This document shows, one piece after another, positions 46,091 through 58,567 of a DNA stretch of 64,000 bases. The DNA comes from Blastobasis lacticolella. Its lineage: Eukaryota; Arthropoda; Insecta; Lepidoptera; Blastobasidae. The stretch lies in contig LR990048.1 in assembly GCA_905147135.1 (NCBI GenBank), forward strand, positions 5,254,563 through 5,318,562, in the 5' to 3' direction. The notes below the pieces were generated by a model that was not told the DNA's origin, did not search any database, and was given only the letters and a program-made list of their open reading frames with translations. The position numbers were made by a program, and so were the translations under genes. Every line of letters starts with the position of its first letter. Position 1 is the first letter of the stretch.

Positions 46091-47598
46091 GATGAAGAAT
46101 AGAAGGGCAATGGTAAAATCCATTGCATCAGCATCCCATGAAATACTCACGTCGTTGCTGTGACTTAAATTGCCGTGTATAGTTTCTTTAGTTAGCATAT
46201 CTGGCGTAAATTGTACACATTGTTCGGGTACAAATTCGTCCTTAGTTTGTTATGAAATATTTATTCCATTAGTCTAATTGCTAACCCTTATGAATTTATA
46301 AGTAAATGTTCTGTTATATCGGCTACGATATAAAACAGCGGTTTGTCTGTATAGAAAGCAGAGACTGGAGAGCAGGCACTTTGGATATTGTACCATTATT
46401 GTAAAAGTAAAATTTTATTGCAGTGACTGTGCTTCGCTCGTTATCATGGCATAATAACATTATTTATCTCTTTAGTCATTAATTATGCGGCTTAGCCCAG
46501 TATATGTAGGTAATGCAAAAAGCTCAATAATTAATCGGCTATTATGAAATAATGATACTTTCGTTATAAAATCAATTATAAAATGATGATAGTCAATTTA
46601 CGATTAGCCACTTAGCTTATGCCTTATAGTTTTATAATGACCGGTATTATGCTTCTTGCGTTACGTCATAAAGCATAGAAAGGTTTTTCTCGTCAATAGC
46701 GCAAATTGCACAAATGCATCTTTACGCGAAAATACTCTCTTCAAAGATGCGTACTCACGCCTAGATCTATTTACTCACTACAGTTCATGTTAATAAACAA
46801 CTGGCAAACTTAGAGCACGATAATGAGTTTTTTGTTGGTATTTGACTAAAGCTTTCCTTCGAAATGTTCCCTCGGTCTTTATCTATACCTTCATAGACAT
46901 AGTGCTCGACCAGTATAATACTAACCCGTGCTACTCCAATTTTTATGTTTTCGATACAACTTTTTTGTGGACGCACGAATTGAGTTTTACAATAATGACT
47001 TGGCTTGGATTTAATAATTGTCTACTTATCTGCTGTGAACTTTTTTTTAATTTATTTAGTTTTTTAGGGTCACCGGGTAAGTTGTAAGGTTGTGGAGCAG
47101 TTTACACTTGTAAACCTGCATTTTGCACTACCCATCACTCAGATAGACTGTAATTTACCTATGTTTTATTCTAGTAGCTAGATATCAGAGCTTAGGTGTT
47201 TTACAAGTATCATTGTGTATGAAATAGTGACAAAGTATATGTAATCCACCACGTATCACTTGCTAATCAATAAATGTTTAATAGGTAATATTCTTCACTA
47301 CTAAATATCCTCTTTGCTTACTATTAAGTATAAATTCTTTGTATACGGATACCGTGGTACGTTGAAACGAATTTATGGTAGGTGTCGGGGTTGCCATCTT
47401 ATGAATTTTCGATTGTATCAACTAAATGCGCAATTGTACAGGCATATATACCTTTACGAATGTAATAAATAAAAGTGTTACATATTTGATAGCAGTTTTG
47501 TTTTATTTTATATAAAATATGTAAGTAAAGTATGCATACAAAATATATATTTCAAAGGATTAAGGATGTACAAGTAAGTATAAATGTTAGATGGGATG

Positions 47599-49792
47599 TT
47601 ATAAATGTTCGAGGTCTCGTAGTAGGCTGTCGAAACAGTCTGCCAGCTTGAGCATGGGGTTCTGGACGCGGCGCGGCGACTGCGGCGCCCGGCTGCGGCG
47701 AGTGGGGCCGTACTCGCTGCTACTGGTCTTATGTGGAGCCTCCGAGACGCATCTCCGCGTGTACTTTGGTGTTTTTATTTTTACCGTACGGCTGCTACTC
47801 GTGAGCTGGGAAGGACAGCGTTGTTGAGGTATGCGAAGAATGTTAAGAGGCTCTACACCTCTTCCCAAAGGTCTGGAAGAGATCGCGGCTTTCGGGCATG
47901 TATATGATGCTGATTCTTGTATATTGTCATATCTGTGTCAATAAAAATGTTTACTTGCCTCAAACGCTTGCTTGCTAGTTTGATCAAAACCCGATAAACA
48001 GTGTCTCGAGTTTGGCATACCTACATTCAAAATGATTAGTGACTAAAGTACTGTGTCATTTAATGAACTGAGTAATTTGCGTGGTGTCCGGCACAGATGT
48101 AGATCATCATCATCATCATCATCTACGAAATACGATGAGTACCTATCTAAAAAACCGTCTGTCAAGCGTGGGGATTATAGCAATGTGGAGGGTGGAATAG
48201 GGTCAAGTCCAGCCATTGAAAACTAATAAAGATGCTACTAAAAGTCCTGTGAATTGTGGGCTGCTTATGACAATTTGTATCTACATAAGTAGATACATAC
48301 CTTTTTGGCATATATTTTTCTGTATTTTTTTCTTGGATATCTTATACCGGACTTGGGTGGCTCCGGTGCATCATCGTCCGTGTGTATCTTAATCGGACAG
48401 ACGTAGGGCTGCAAAACATCACCTAAACTTGAATAAAATAATAATGGTAAAGTCAGTGTTGGCTGGGTTTAAGAATAATAAATTATTCTACGGGGCTTTT
48501 CTTAAAGGAGTAAGTAATCGATAATACAAATACCCATAACGCGATAGCAAGATGATGTACAAATTATTTGGCATAAGTAAATTAGACGTTGGCAACACTC
48601 ACTTAGTCTGTTGACGCCGCGGCGCAAGATGTCGCAGGCCAGCACTGCTGTGAGGAACTGGGAGCCGTAGTCGTAGTAACAATTACCTACACAAAATAGG
48701 CATTAGTACCTACATTCAGAAACAAAGAGAAACATGTTAAGTTATCAAATAGGACCTACCGCCGTGGTTCAGCTGTATGACTTGATAGGCGAAAGAGACT
48801 AATCTCGACCACATAGCGAACAAATTGCATAGGTGGTCCGGTTTGATTTTCTTGGCGCCGAATTTGTCGGGCGGGTCGTTCGTGTCGAAGCCGCAGTCGG
48901 CCAGCTTCGGGCCGGCGCCCGCGCGCCCGCCCCGGCGCCGCGCCTCCGCCGCCGCCAGCTCGCGCTGCAGCTCCCCGCCCTCCGCGATGTCCATCCTAAC
49001 CTGCTCCAGTTTCTCCTTCATTTCATCCGCGAGGTTGTACGAAGTATCCAACTCGGTATTGCACACAGACTTTAGCTCGAGGATGCACGCCGCGTCCGTG
49101 TCCAGATTGGACGACACGTCCAACTCGTTGCGACTGGCCGAGGTGCTCTCCTCTTTCAAGCTGTCGAAATAGTGGTTTTGCAGGTTCTTGGAATCGTCGG
49201 GGGTGGCGCTCGCATCGTCGTCCACGCAAGACGGTGTCGGCGTCGACAGCCCCTCGCGGCCGTCACAGAAACACTCCAGATAGTCCTCGCTGCCGCGGCT
49301 CAGACACAGGGACCCGGTCTTTAGACTGTCGATACCCGACTCGCTTCCGATGAACTCCTTGCAAGAGTTGCGCGCTGAGCCTGTCCTAGTGCACAGATTG
49401 CGACGCGCGCGACGTTCCGATAGCTCCTGATTCAATATCTTTCTTTGGTATGTTTTATCTTTCAGCTTTTGTGCGGCAATCATCTGATTTGCCTCCAAAG
49501 ATTTGAATTGCTCATACATGTACCAAGACCGCACTCGATGCGCTTTCTTGATACTCTTATCCGATGCTAAAAGAATAAAGTCAATTAAACCATTTAAAAG
49601 TAAAGTACATTTACCTCTTTTGTAGATTTGTGTACTATGGTGCAACTCTGCAGCAGGTACTAGCCTACACAAAACCACCCCTCAGAACTAAATAACAACT
49701 CATCTCACAAATTCCCTAATTTTAGTACCTATGGTGCACATCTAGTCTAGAATATAAGTTTAAAAAATACCTATTGAGTCCAAGAAATCCAT
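47599..49792 (-). CDS. Unrecognised gene, about 450 aa, seven-exon model
   Basis: Exons on the minus strand, 5' to 3': 49771-49792 (ATG, MDFLDSI), 49615-49659, 48760-49566, 48603-48686, 48301-48422, 47955-48020 and 47599-47805 (TAA). Splice phases agree and the sum is 1353 nt. The product starts with a basic helical segment (HRVRSWYMYEQFKSLEANQM), then an acidic, Ser/Thr-rich middle, a predicted coiled coil (ADEMKEKLEQVRMDIAEG) and a conserved-looking block NHGGNCYYDYGSQFLTAVLA. The C-terminus is basic and ends LADCFDSLLRDLEHL. I recognise no family. The first five exons are good; the last two are uncertain, because 47820-47940 also holds a coding-looking frame (HARKPRSLPDLWEE). Confidence 0.65.
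48080..48250 (+). repeat. RTE-like repeat fragment with (CAT)n in an intron
   Basis: GTGGTGTCCGGCACAG, (ATC)n and CTGTCAAGCGTGGGGATTAT resemble the repeats at 20739 and 28859. It lies in the intron between 48020 and 48301. Confidence 0.5.
48760..49566 (-). CDS. Main exon of the unrecognised minus-strand gene
   Basis: The acceptor is TATTCTTTTAG and the donor is GGCG then GTAGGT. 807 nt encode the basic N-terminal helix, the acidic middle and the coiled coil. The GC content of the 3' half is far above the flanking DNA, as in the stc exons. Phase 1 in, phase 1 out. Confidence 0.8.
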
Positions 49793-50019
49793 ATCTATCA
49801 AGGGAAAACAGTTTCAATAGTTATATAAGTATTTCATGTTACATTATTTGCGAAATTTTAAATTTGTGCTTCGTAAACTTTCTCTATCATGCTCCATTAC
49901 GAAATAAAAACTTAGGTTCTGTCAGTGTGCGATGACTATAGAGTTTCATTGTGGCCAGGCGTTTGTTCCTTTTGGCTTTTTAATTTTTTGACTGGTTTGT
50001 CTATAGATCAACGAACTTC

Positions 50020-50125
50020 AGCTTCAAACGACCGTTTTCTATCTAACACTTCCTTCCACGTGTTTACCGTTTCAAGATACTGTCTAAGCCTGCTCACCAG
50101 CACGATGTCATCAGCGTATTCCTTA
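50020..50125 (-). mobile_element. RTE-type reverse transcriptase fragment (YADD motif)
   Basis: The minus strand encodes EYADDIVLVSRLRQYLETVN, the RT catalytic motif. It is separated from the larger RTE fragment by that fragment's 3' end, so it belongs to a different copy. Confidence 0.7.
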
Positions 50126-50289
50126 AGCAATCGAGATGTGTCACCTCCATGGCTTCACAATCACGAAGCAAGTGTGCTGTGTAGGTTTCCTAAAGGCTTC
50201 AATATAGTAACGGTTGCTGCAGAAATCTCATGTGGTCGTACGAGGAAGGCGAGGCGATCACCTTTATATGGAGCAGAGTTTTCAGCCGT

Positions 50290-51060
50290 AGCCATCATCA
50301 TCGTCACCAGAATATCCTAGTCCACTGCTGGACATAGGCCTCCTCCAATGAGCGCCAATGCATACTGCCTGCGGTATTGCCGCATCCAGCATCCACCTGC
50401 AGTCTTCCGCAAATTGTCATTCGATATGCCCGAAGGGCGTCCCACACTACGCTTGCCGAATCGCAGTCCCTATCCTAGAACTCGTTTACCCCAGCGGTTG
50501 TCGCTTCTTTGGCAGAGTGCCAGCCCCCTGACACGGTTTTCTGTTGGATTACTTTGTTTCGAATTTCGTCCTTCATAGCATGTTCCATAGCACGCTGACC
50601 GACCTTGAACTGGTGAACCAGCCTTACCGTAAGTGTCCACGGATCGACCCAAGGCAAAGGTCGCGAGTACCACCTAGATATGGACGGCACAGGAACGGCC
50701 TATGTGGAGGTCTATGCCCAGAAGTGATATGGTATTGATCTAAGATTGAGGGATCGTGTCTCAGATTGTCAGTTTTGTTTTCGGCGCCGCGACAAAATAC
50801 CGAACCTACAGGTTCGCCGGAGTACGCCGCGAAATGAAAAAGTTTAGGAACCTCTGTCCTAAACTCCTGCCCTATGATGATCGGGAAGAGAAGAGTATGT
50901 CCTACGATGGTTTTAAAAACGGCTTCAGTATTAGGGTACATATCCTGAATATTTCTAAATATGTGCGCCTCGGGCACAGGCTTTGATCTCAGAGCAAACC
51001 AGATTACCTCCCGAGGTACACTGTCGATCATGGGAAATGCAGCTGCCGATCCCCACCGAC
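50290..51060 (-). mobile_element. Degenerate RTE-type LINE (RT to 3' end)
   Basis: The minus strand shows DSVPREVIWFALRSKPVPEA and IQDMYPNTEAVFKTIVG (RT palm). After a deletion it continues with FKVGQRAMEHAMKDEIRNKV, and finally GGAGGCCTATGTCCAGCAGT with a GATGATGATG tail. Frameshifts and an internal deletion remove the YADD region. Confidence 0.8.
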
Positions 51061-52759
51061 TGATCGTGGTTGGCTTTGCACCATTGTATCGTGCGATACA
51101 AAAGTTTGGAAAAAATGTAACTTATTTGGATGTGTCGTGCTTTGATTAAATTACCTATAGGTGTACATAATCAAAATCAAGGTGTCGTATCATGTCGGTT
51201 TATTGATGACTACGTCAAAGATCGTGTTTGTATACTTACATTCTACGTTTTACACAACGCATTCAAGACGGCTTCGATCAACTTCGCACCTATACCAAAA
51301 CAATCTGCAAGATGGTGCGACCCAAATGTTGAGGCGGCCGCAGCTAAAGGCGTTGATATGCCACGGCAGCGGCGGCGTTCCCGTAGTGTAAGGTGTTCAT
51401 TTGCAGCAAAGATATCAGTACGCAGCAGCAGACATGTACAGAAATTTGCGGTGTTCCGACCGAATTTTATGCAAATTGCCTACATTTTAAATATTATTTG
51501 TTATGACAACCGCCAAGGAAACACGTAGGTGTTCCACGAAAATGTCAAGTGTCTAGAACACCTCTTTTACGGTTCTTAAGATATTGCCCCGTGCATGACA
51601 AAATTAGAACATAAGAAATCTGGTAATGACGATGTATGATTATTACTACGAATAAATGAATATGAATACTTACCTACCTATACAATTTTAATTATTTCCT
51701 TGAAAAGACATCTACCTCCTCTCGGCCTCGGGCCTCTCGCGTTAAACCCTTTTGTACATTTAGGACCGAATTTTCGATCCATAGATAAAAATCTGCATGT
51801 TTAATAAATATATATACGACTAAAGTATTAACAAAATATAATTTTTCATTATATGTTATGACCTAACGATACGATTTCAGTTTAGTCCCATAATAACTTA
51901 GCAGACTGATTCGTACTCGTAGGTATATTTTAGGTTTCAGGATTTCAACCTGATACCGGTAGGTTCCCACACCTGTTTCCCACGTATCCCTGGGGCTTAA
52001 TGACTGTAGGTATATGAATTTATCTAACACTAATGAGTAAAGAGGATTTTTTCCAAATTTTAATTACATTCATATAAAAGACATCTACGGGGGCGTCGCT
52101 CGCGTTTAACTCTTTTGTATGAAAGTCAACATTTTCTTGAATTGAAATTGAATCCAAAAAAATTGGACCAGACCAATTTCTATGTTATCATCAGTCCCCG
52201 CACGTATAAAGCTAAAACCACCACAAATTTTTAATTAAGGATTCCGGTTGTTGGAAACCGCTTTCCTAGAATAGCGCGAATCGGCAAACGCCATTATTGT
52301 ACCCTACGGATTATTTTTTATTGTCTAGCTGTCACTGGATGGTAGATAAGTAGCATAGGCGTAGGAAGAGGGTGGGCCGGGTGGGCCGTGCCCACCCAGA
52401 ATGGTCTGGTGCCCACCCCAGGATGGGGTGCTCACTGGCTGTACATTGGCGATTGACTCAGCTTCATCGGCCACCTCAGGGGCCAGGCCCCCCTAGAAAA
52501 TAGCCCTAGATACGCCAATGGTAAGTAGGTAGGTAACCACTGCCGCCCACGGACATCCGCAACACCAGTGGGGGTCGCGAATGCTTTCAAGGCTTAGACA
52601 ACTGTTATCTTGTTTCTTGAAGCTCCTGTGGCACCTATGAAGCGTAATGGAAAGTGCAAATATCTCAACCTAAGCCTTTGACATTTTTATTAGTCTTTAA
52701 CGTGACATCAAAGGCGATAGGAATGCGAATAAAAAGTACAAAAAGATTTCGTGCAAAAA

Positions 52760-53504
52760 TTTATTCAATAGTGAATAATTGATTTGATATTAATCACACC
52801 GCTGAAAGCTTATGTAGATACATCAAAAAGTAACAAAATTATGTAGATAATTTCGAAAATACTGTAAAAATCACTGCTCTTCAAAGCCAATCACTCAGAC
52901 TCATTGAGGTGTTCCATCACAATCGATAGATTGGTCCACAATCGTTACATTACACATTAAAAATTCCAATGTCCTAGTATAGTTACACTCATATTTTTTC
53001 AGTCGGTAGGTATTACTTACAAATAATACGGTAAGTATGGCAAAACCGCCGAACACCTACCTATAAATTATGATTCTTAAATAGAAACACACAAAATGAC
53101 ACGAAACACAGCTTGGATAATACTATAGCAGCTATGAGAATGCTTGGGTAAGGTTACTACGAGTAATTCAGTCTTTACCATTACGACCACGGGGCCCAAA
53201 ACTAGGCATATGGAATACCCAAAGAAAACAGAGTCTTTTTACTTTCTCGTTCGTATCAGAGAAAAAATGTTCCCTAAATAGGTATGGTATGAGGATACCT
53301 AACACAAATTTGCAGTTAGAAAATATTGAAAGTTCAATTTGTAGCTTTCTAACAGGGCCCCTTACTCTGGGTGCCCGAGAGCCCCTGCATCGCTTAACAG
53401 GGCCCTAACAATGTTAGTCGTGTGTAGTCACACCTGCGATACCTAAACTTATATCCCGCCGCCTCACCCCAGCAATAAAAAAGAAATGACGTTATGTAGT
53501 GACA
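52760..53504 (-). other. 3' UTR of the CFAP276-like gene (probable)
   Basis: Non-coding sequence after the TGA at 53505. The complement of TTTATT at 52760-52765 is an AATAAA signal in the right orientation. Confidence 0.5.
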
Positions 53505-56371
53505 TCAATAGTAGAATATGGTGCCGCCAGCCGACTGCCTGCTGTAGCCAGGGTTGGTCTGCGAGGAATGGACGCCAGAGTTCATCAGCTTCACGCTGTG
53601 AGGCGAAATTCGCGCCTTGATGCCGCCGCGCTTCATTGGGTGGTTCTGCACATAGATATTCAAAATAAGAACACGTTTATTCCCCCTTTTTCAGTAGTGA
53701 GTGGTAGAGAGACAAAACGTCATGTTCATGTTAAAGCTACTTCCTGAACAATATTTTTATGAAACCAACCAAGTTTCACTTCAGTAGCCGTATTCACAAT
53801 GGCTCGGAAATCGGATTGGGATACGGAATCGACAAAGGACCCCGCAAAAGTATCGGGATTCTGAATACCAGTTTTAGAATCGATCAACACGGATTCGCAG
53901 CTCACGAATTTCGTGTCGAATCGTTCGGAAACGGTTTCGAATCATTGTGAATACGGCTACAGAACATCGCGGGACTTCCACACCACGTCACCAACGCCGG
54001 CGCCGAGACATTTTGAGTGAACTTGACTTTTGAAGCCGGATTAGGGAAATTACAAGCCAAAGATGCCTATCTGCGATACCTCGCGGTCGCGGTTTCGATC
54101 GCTACTCGATGTCACCTCGATGTAAAACAAATGTGTGCAAGTATACAAGCACGCACATATCGTACGATGCCTCATAGAGCTGTACGATGTCGCTCTCGAA
54201 GTATCGCAATGTAATAGGCACAAAATGACATATTCACGCAAAATGCCACATTCTCACAATGTCTACCGCTAGCTTAACTTTTTGCCAGGTACAGTCGAGT
54301 TCATTAATATGTGAGCATTGCCAAGGCTTCAAATATAAATGTACATGGAAGATTCATCAATCAAACATATGTACATCTGCTCAGATATATAAGTACCCTT
54401 CCGTGTACATTTATATTTGAAGCCTTGGTAATGCTCACATATTAATGAACTCGACTGTACCTTTAAGATGTGAAATCGAGAATGTGATATTTTACGGAAG
54501 GGGTATTTATACTTAGGTATTTTGCTCATGTGGCATTTTGAGAATATTACATTGTGCAAAATTCATTATGTGCCTAATCGGAGTTTTGAGTTAGGCGCCG
54601 ATACCATCCATTACATTACGTTAGCTTACCGTGATAAGCATCGATTACACCTTCCTAACTCATTCATAGATAAGTGGAATTATTATTATTTATTATTATT
54701 ATAATTATTCACCACTTTCACTGCGAGCTAAAACACCAGAGTCCGGCGCGGTGCTAACAAACGCGGCCAGGTAGCTTACCATGAGCTCTTATAGCAGAGA
54801 ACTGCCCTTCTTAGAACAAGACAACTTATGTGACACGTCTCGTTCTAAGCAGGCAGTTCTGTTTAGGCCCTGCTATAATAGCTCATGATAAGCCTCAGAT
54901 GGGTCGTGCGCACAGCTGTATGGCCGCCGCATTAAACCATACGCGTGTTCGGCCGCCCGGCCAGGCGCGTCCGCCTGGCAAGACGCGTGTGCGCGGTCCT
55001 ACGCCGATTGAGTCCTACATGGCGCGACGCGAGTGCGCTTGAGTCCATACATTTTGTTTTTCAAGAAGTAGATTATAGTCTAAGTGTTAGGTACTTTGTT
55101 ATCATCATACTATGTACCTTTGTTAAATAAACTTTTAAAGTACCTACCGAACCAAAGGATTCAAAAATATTTTTTTCTGGTTTTTGTAAAGAAGTATTGA
55201 TGGTGTTATTACCTACCCTACTGAAATAGAAAAGATAAGCCGTCCAAGAGATACCATTCATCCGTGCAAATAATATTTCTTCGACTTTCATGTACCTGCT
55301 TTTGTGTACTAAACGCCCTTACCCTAAAACGATTTAGTGGAATGGAAAATACTGGTACAGAAATATTTTTTCCTGTTTTATTGTACTCTTATCTCGAACC
55401 CAATACAATGGGTCAAAGTAGGTACATGCTTTTCGTAAAATAATGGAATGGGTACCTACTACCGACCCCTTATCACAGCACTTATTTTAAACCTTATCTG
55501 CTTATCAGGGTTTGGTCTTGTCTACCTATGTGCATCACATGTATTTAATTATATTTATTACAAGCAGTCACCGTATACTTTAATCCTAATCTTGCTCTCT
55601 GAATGAGTTAGGTTCCTACACTTAGGAAGGTGTAGGTACTCGACCCTATAGTCGCTGAAACCGCAGGACACTATCGCGACGGATAGGTGCACCAGCCTAC
55701 CTTATGTTTTAACCACCAACGCAAAAAGAGGGTAGTTTGTTATATAAGTTCCGCGCGTGTAAAAAAAATCGGTGTCTGTCATTGGGTGGCATCGCAACTC
55801 CCGAACAGATGGACCGATTTCGATGCATTTAGTTTATTTATAAAACCAGTGTAGTCAAGAAGGTTCAAGCTTTGGTTCATTAGAGTGTCTGATCAATCGG
55901 ATAGTGCCATGGGGCCCGTGTAAGGTAGTAGCGACTCACCAGCGGTACCGCCACTGGTGGGGGCTTGTCCAAAGTGTTCCGCAACCTGCGAAAGGTCTCG
56001 CAGCCATGAGTCTCGGGTTGAAAATACAAATCCTCTTTCACAGCAAACCGTTCACGCGAGTGATCGTACGTAGCCTGCAGAATTATATCCAAACTGTCCT
56101 CTGGAATGCTATGCCTAAGTAAAAGCAAAACATTACAATAATGAAGAGCATTTACATGTTAACCGAACAGGCAAGTTTAGCTTAGAACTCACACAAATGG
56201 ATGAAAGAAGCTTAATCTCCTAGTGCTTGCTAATGTGTGATGCGAAAAAAGACGGGATCCTGACGGGCAGCCGTGTTTCTGCTTAGTGGATAGGACAATA
56301 TCCTTGCTAAGTTCACCCTCTTTGCTTAAATCAGGCAGGAGATTTTTATTTCTCACCGGTTTGACGGCCAT
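53505..56371 (-). CDS. CFAP276 (C1orf194)-like axonemal protein, three exons
   Basis: Exons 56193-56371 (ATG), 55940-56114 and 53505-53645 (TGA) on the minus strand. Phases 2 and 0 match and the product is 164 aa, about the size of CFAP276. The donors are GTGAGT both times; the acceptors are TTTACTTAG and CTATGTGCAG. Visible similarity to the family rests on IPEDSLDIILQATYDH in exon 2, on SGVHSSQTNPGYSRQSAGG near the end and on the overall length. The family sits inside ciliary doublet microtubules; expression in testis would be expected. No signal peptide or membrane segment. Intron 2 is 2.3 kb and filled with MITEs. Confidence 0.65.
53784..53960. mobile_element. MITE with GTAGCCGTATTCACAATG inverted ends
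   Basis: Perfect 18 bp terminal inverted repeats, 177 bp total, with internal ATTCGxxxCGAATC inverted units. It is located in intron 2 of the CFAP276-like gene. Confidence 0.8.
54214..54578. mobile_element. Outer MITE with TAGGCACA ends, interrupted by a hairpin element
   Basis: TAGGCACAAAATGA and AAAATGCCACATTCTC at the left pair with GAGAATATTACATTGTGC and TCATTATGTGCCTA at the right. The element 54288-54462 sits inside. Confidence 0.6.
54288..54462. mobile_element. Near-perfect hairpin MITE (about 64 bp arms)
   Basis: GGTACAGTCGAGTTCATTAA and its continuation to CATGGAAG are mirrored by CTTCCGTG ... CTCGACTGTACC with very few mismatches. The loop is about 45 bp. It looks recently inserted. 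Confidence 0.85.
54778..54890. mobile_element. Foldback MITE family 3, copy 2
   Basis: CATGAGCTCTTATAGCAGAG through CTCGTTCTAAGCAGG and CTATAATAGCTCATG; same family as 41892-42018, with part of the left arm deleted. Confidence 0.8.
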
Positions 56372-57299
56372 TATGATGAATAAATTGTTGAAATAAACGG
56401 AATCAAAGCATTAAAACTAAATAAATTTTATCACAAATACATGAAACTACTGAACAATTTTGTACAATAACAAACTAATTTTCCATGGCAACTTACAATA
56501 CCTACGCCGAGTGCCGACACGGCCGACCAAAGACTGGCTGGACTGGCCGAAGGGAAGAGACGGGGAAGGGTAACCTGGCAACGGGGTAATTGAGGTTGAG
56601 GTTATATGCCGTCACAGAGAAAACCATTCCAGAAGCCCATTCTAGGGCCATACCAAAGATTGTACACAAACTTACCAAGAAGTTTGTCTAATCACGGAAC
56701 AGACAGATATAATAGAAACACAGACGAGATTAATTTTAATTTCTACAGTGTGGCTGCACCTTTCTAGGGTTTTTTTTAACTGCTCTTTTTTTAAGTATAC
56801 CTACGTGGCAATAACAAACTTCCATAACTTGGAACTCTGTGGTGGGAATACGTGAAAAATACTCACAGAGAGGAGAGAAGATAAAAACTACGTTTGTTTG
56901 AAAATGCCGCAAATTTTTTTTCATAAATATATTTTTTGTCTGTAGCGATCACTCCAATGTTGTCCACAAAAAAATCGGTCGATATAATTTATTTTTAACA
57001 TGGTAACATTAATTTGACAACATCCGTTTCCGTTGTACTGTGGCGTCCATGTACAGTGTTTCCATACGATAAAAAAGATTATAGTTTTCAGTCATTTTTT
57101 GCCATAATAGGTAATTTTCAGTTTTTTCTTATTATTTGGGCATTCAACATAACCTTTATTGAATACCGGTACCAATACATGGTTTGTTGTGTAGGTACCT
57201 TACAAAGTAACATTCCGTTTATTAAGGTAGGAATAACAATTATACATATTATGAATACATTACAACAAGTTAAAAAAGTACAACCTAGCCATACAACAA
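56372..57299. other. Intergenic DNA upstream of the CFAP276-like gene
   Basis: No coding exon or recognisable repeat. The 5' UTR and promoter of the CFAP276-like gene must lie at the left end. Confidence 0.45.
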
Positions 57300-58567
57300 C
57301 AAAAAAAAAACCCATATAACTAACCTACAGATAATACGAAACTAAACTAAAGATGATTTACAAATATCACTCTACAAATAGCCCGCCTCTGACAGTACCT
57401 GGGGCAAAGGTGCCCATCACGCTCGCGGCATTGCCACGTTGAATGGCTATGGCTAACCTTTGCACCAGGTACGAGCCAGAGCGGGAATCACCCGATTTCT
57501 CCCTCAATCGTCGCCCTAACTCGCTCACCATCGCCTTTGCCTCAGAGCCCCAACTGCCCATGGTCTCCACAGCGATGGGCACAAAATAATATTGTGCCTC
57601 CAACGCCGCATATTTTTGGTGCTTTTTATGCGCAGCGTCCTCCGCAGCAGCCGCTGCAGAGAGGACGGTATGACTCAGGTGACTCGGGGCAACAGTGCTG
57701 ACGCAAGTAGCGTCCCATACGAGGCACTTACCTTTTTTCCATGGCACCAAAGTCATACCGTCCGGTCTTCTGCCATCGGATCTATTAAGGCCCGGCGGCT
57801 CAAGCAGGCAAGGGACATCAGCTGAAACTAGGGCTCTCCGAACTAAATCGTTGAGAGAATGATGCCGCGGAAACCTCCCCGTGCAACGGCGACAGCTCAA
57901 AGCGTGGTGGCCATCAGCCTCCACCATGGAGCCGCAGATGCATGTATGAGGTTCACACACCTTGCAGCCCAGCCGGAGAGCCACCGCCACACGCAGTGAG
58001 CTGTCGTCTAGCAAAGTGCCCAGATGAGGCGACGGCAGGGCGTGCAACCATGCTCCCGCTTCTGGTTGAGACACAGCCCGGAGTCTAGCTAGATCAGCTC
58101 CCGAGGCAATCTCCAACAACTGCTCCCTGCTCCGCTTGGCTGAAATATCATCCCAAGCGCGCTGGACGTATGGTAGTAATGGCTTCGTCGCACCAGCGTT
58201 GAGCGCCGACCAAGCTGTTATGGCCCCAGACACAAAGGGTATGCTCATCTCGTCACCGTCTGTCTTATGTATAGTAGCGACGAGTCCAGCCACCCCATGT
58301 GCCGATGCCAAAAAAGCCGGCAAACCTACGTCACGTGCGCAACGCACACCAATACCCCCATGCCGTACTGGGAGAGCCGCTTGCTTCCACTGAAGCTCAC
58401 TAAAATTAACATTTAGTATTGACCCCGTCGTCAATTTCAAAGCCTCATCAAATGATGAGACTTCATCTTGACAAATCCAAGTAGGCGTAGTCCGCAACAA
58501 ATAGGTTAATTTCGGAAGGGCGAAGCACATACGCAATAACACAAGTGCTACGTGGGCCGAAATATCT
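57300..58567 (-). mobile_element. 5'-truncated LINE C with restriction-like endonuclease
   Basis: The minus-strand copy ends near 57300 in a T-run after TTAGTTATATGGG. Its coding part is the region downstream of the RT palm, so the copy is strongly 5'-truncated. It is distinct from the Dong-type element in sequence. Confidence 0.7.
57367..58565 (-). CDS. LINE C ORF fragment: zinc motif and PD-(D/E)XK-like endonuclease
   Basis: About 399 codons are open from the truncation point (a TAA lies just upstream of 58565) to the stop next to GGLFVE. The N-terminal part resembles the RT connection region (WKQAALPVRHGGIGVRCARD). A CX1CX8HX4C motif (CICGSMVEADGHHALSC) comes before SDGRRPDGMTLVPW and CLVWDATC, which fit the RPD...D core of restriction-like endonucleases of early LINE clades. 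No RT catalytic motifs remain. The intact frame suggests a young insertion, or a domesticated one, though the latter lacks evidence. Confidence 0.7.

Larger units (their letters stand above)
43136..47500. other. AT-rich intergenic region between stc and the minus-strand gene
   Basis: No supported coding exon or RNA gene. Only small repeats are recognisable: 44303-44725, 45846-45987 and 46021-46090. Confidence 0.6.
49793..52759. other. Intergenic region with RTE remnants
   Basis: 49920-51060 contains RTE LINE remains (listed separately). 51061-52300 shows nothing recognisable. 52355-52520 is a GC-rich GGTGGGCC/GCCCACCC segment bounded by CATAGGCGTAGG and TACGCCAATG, possibly a small transposon. 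Confidence 0.5.
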
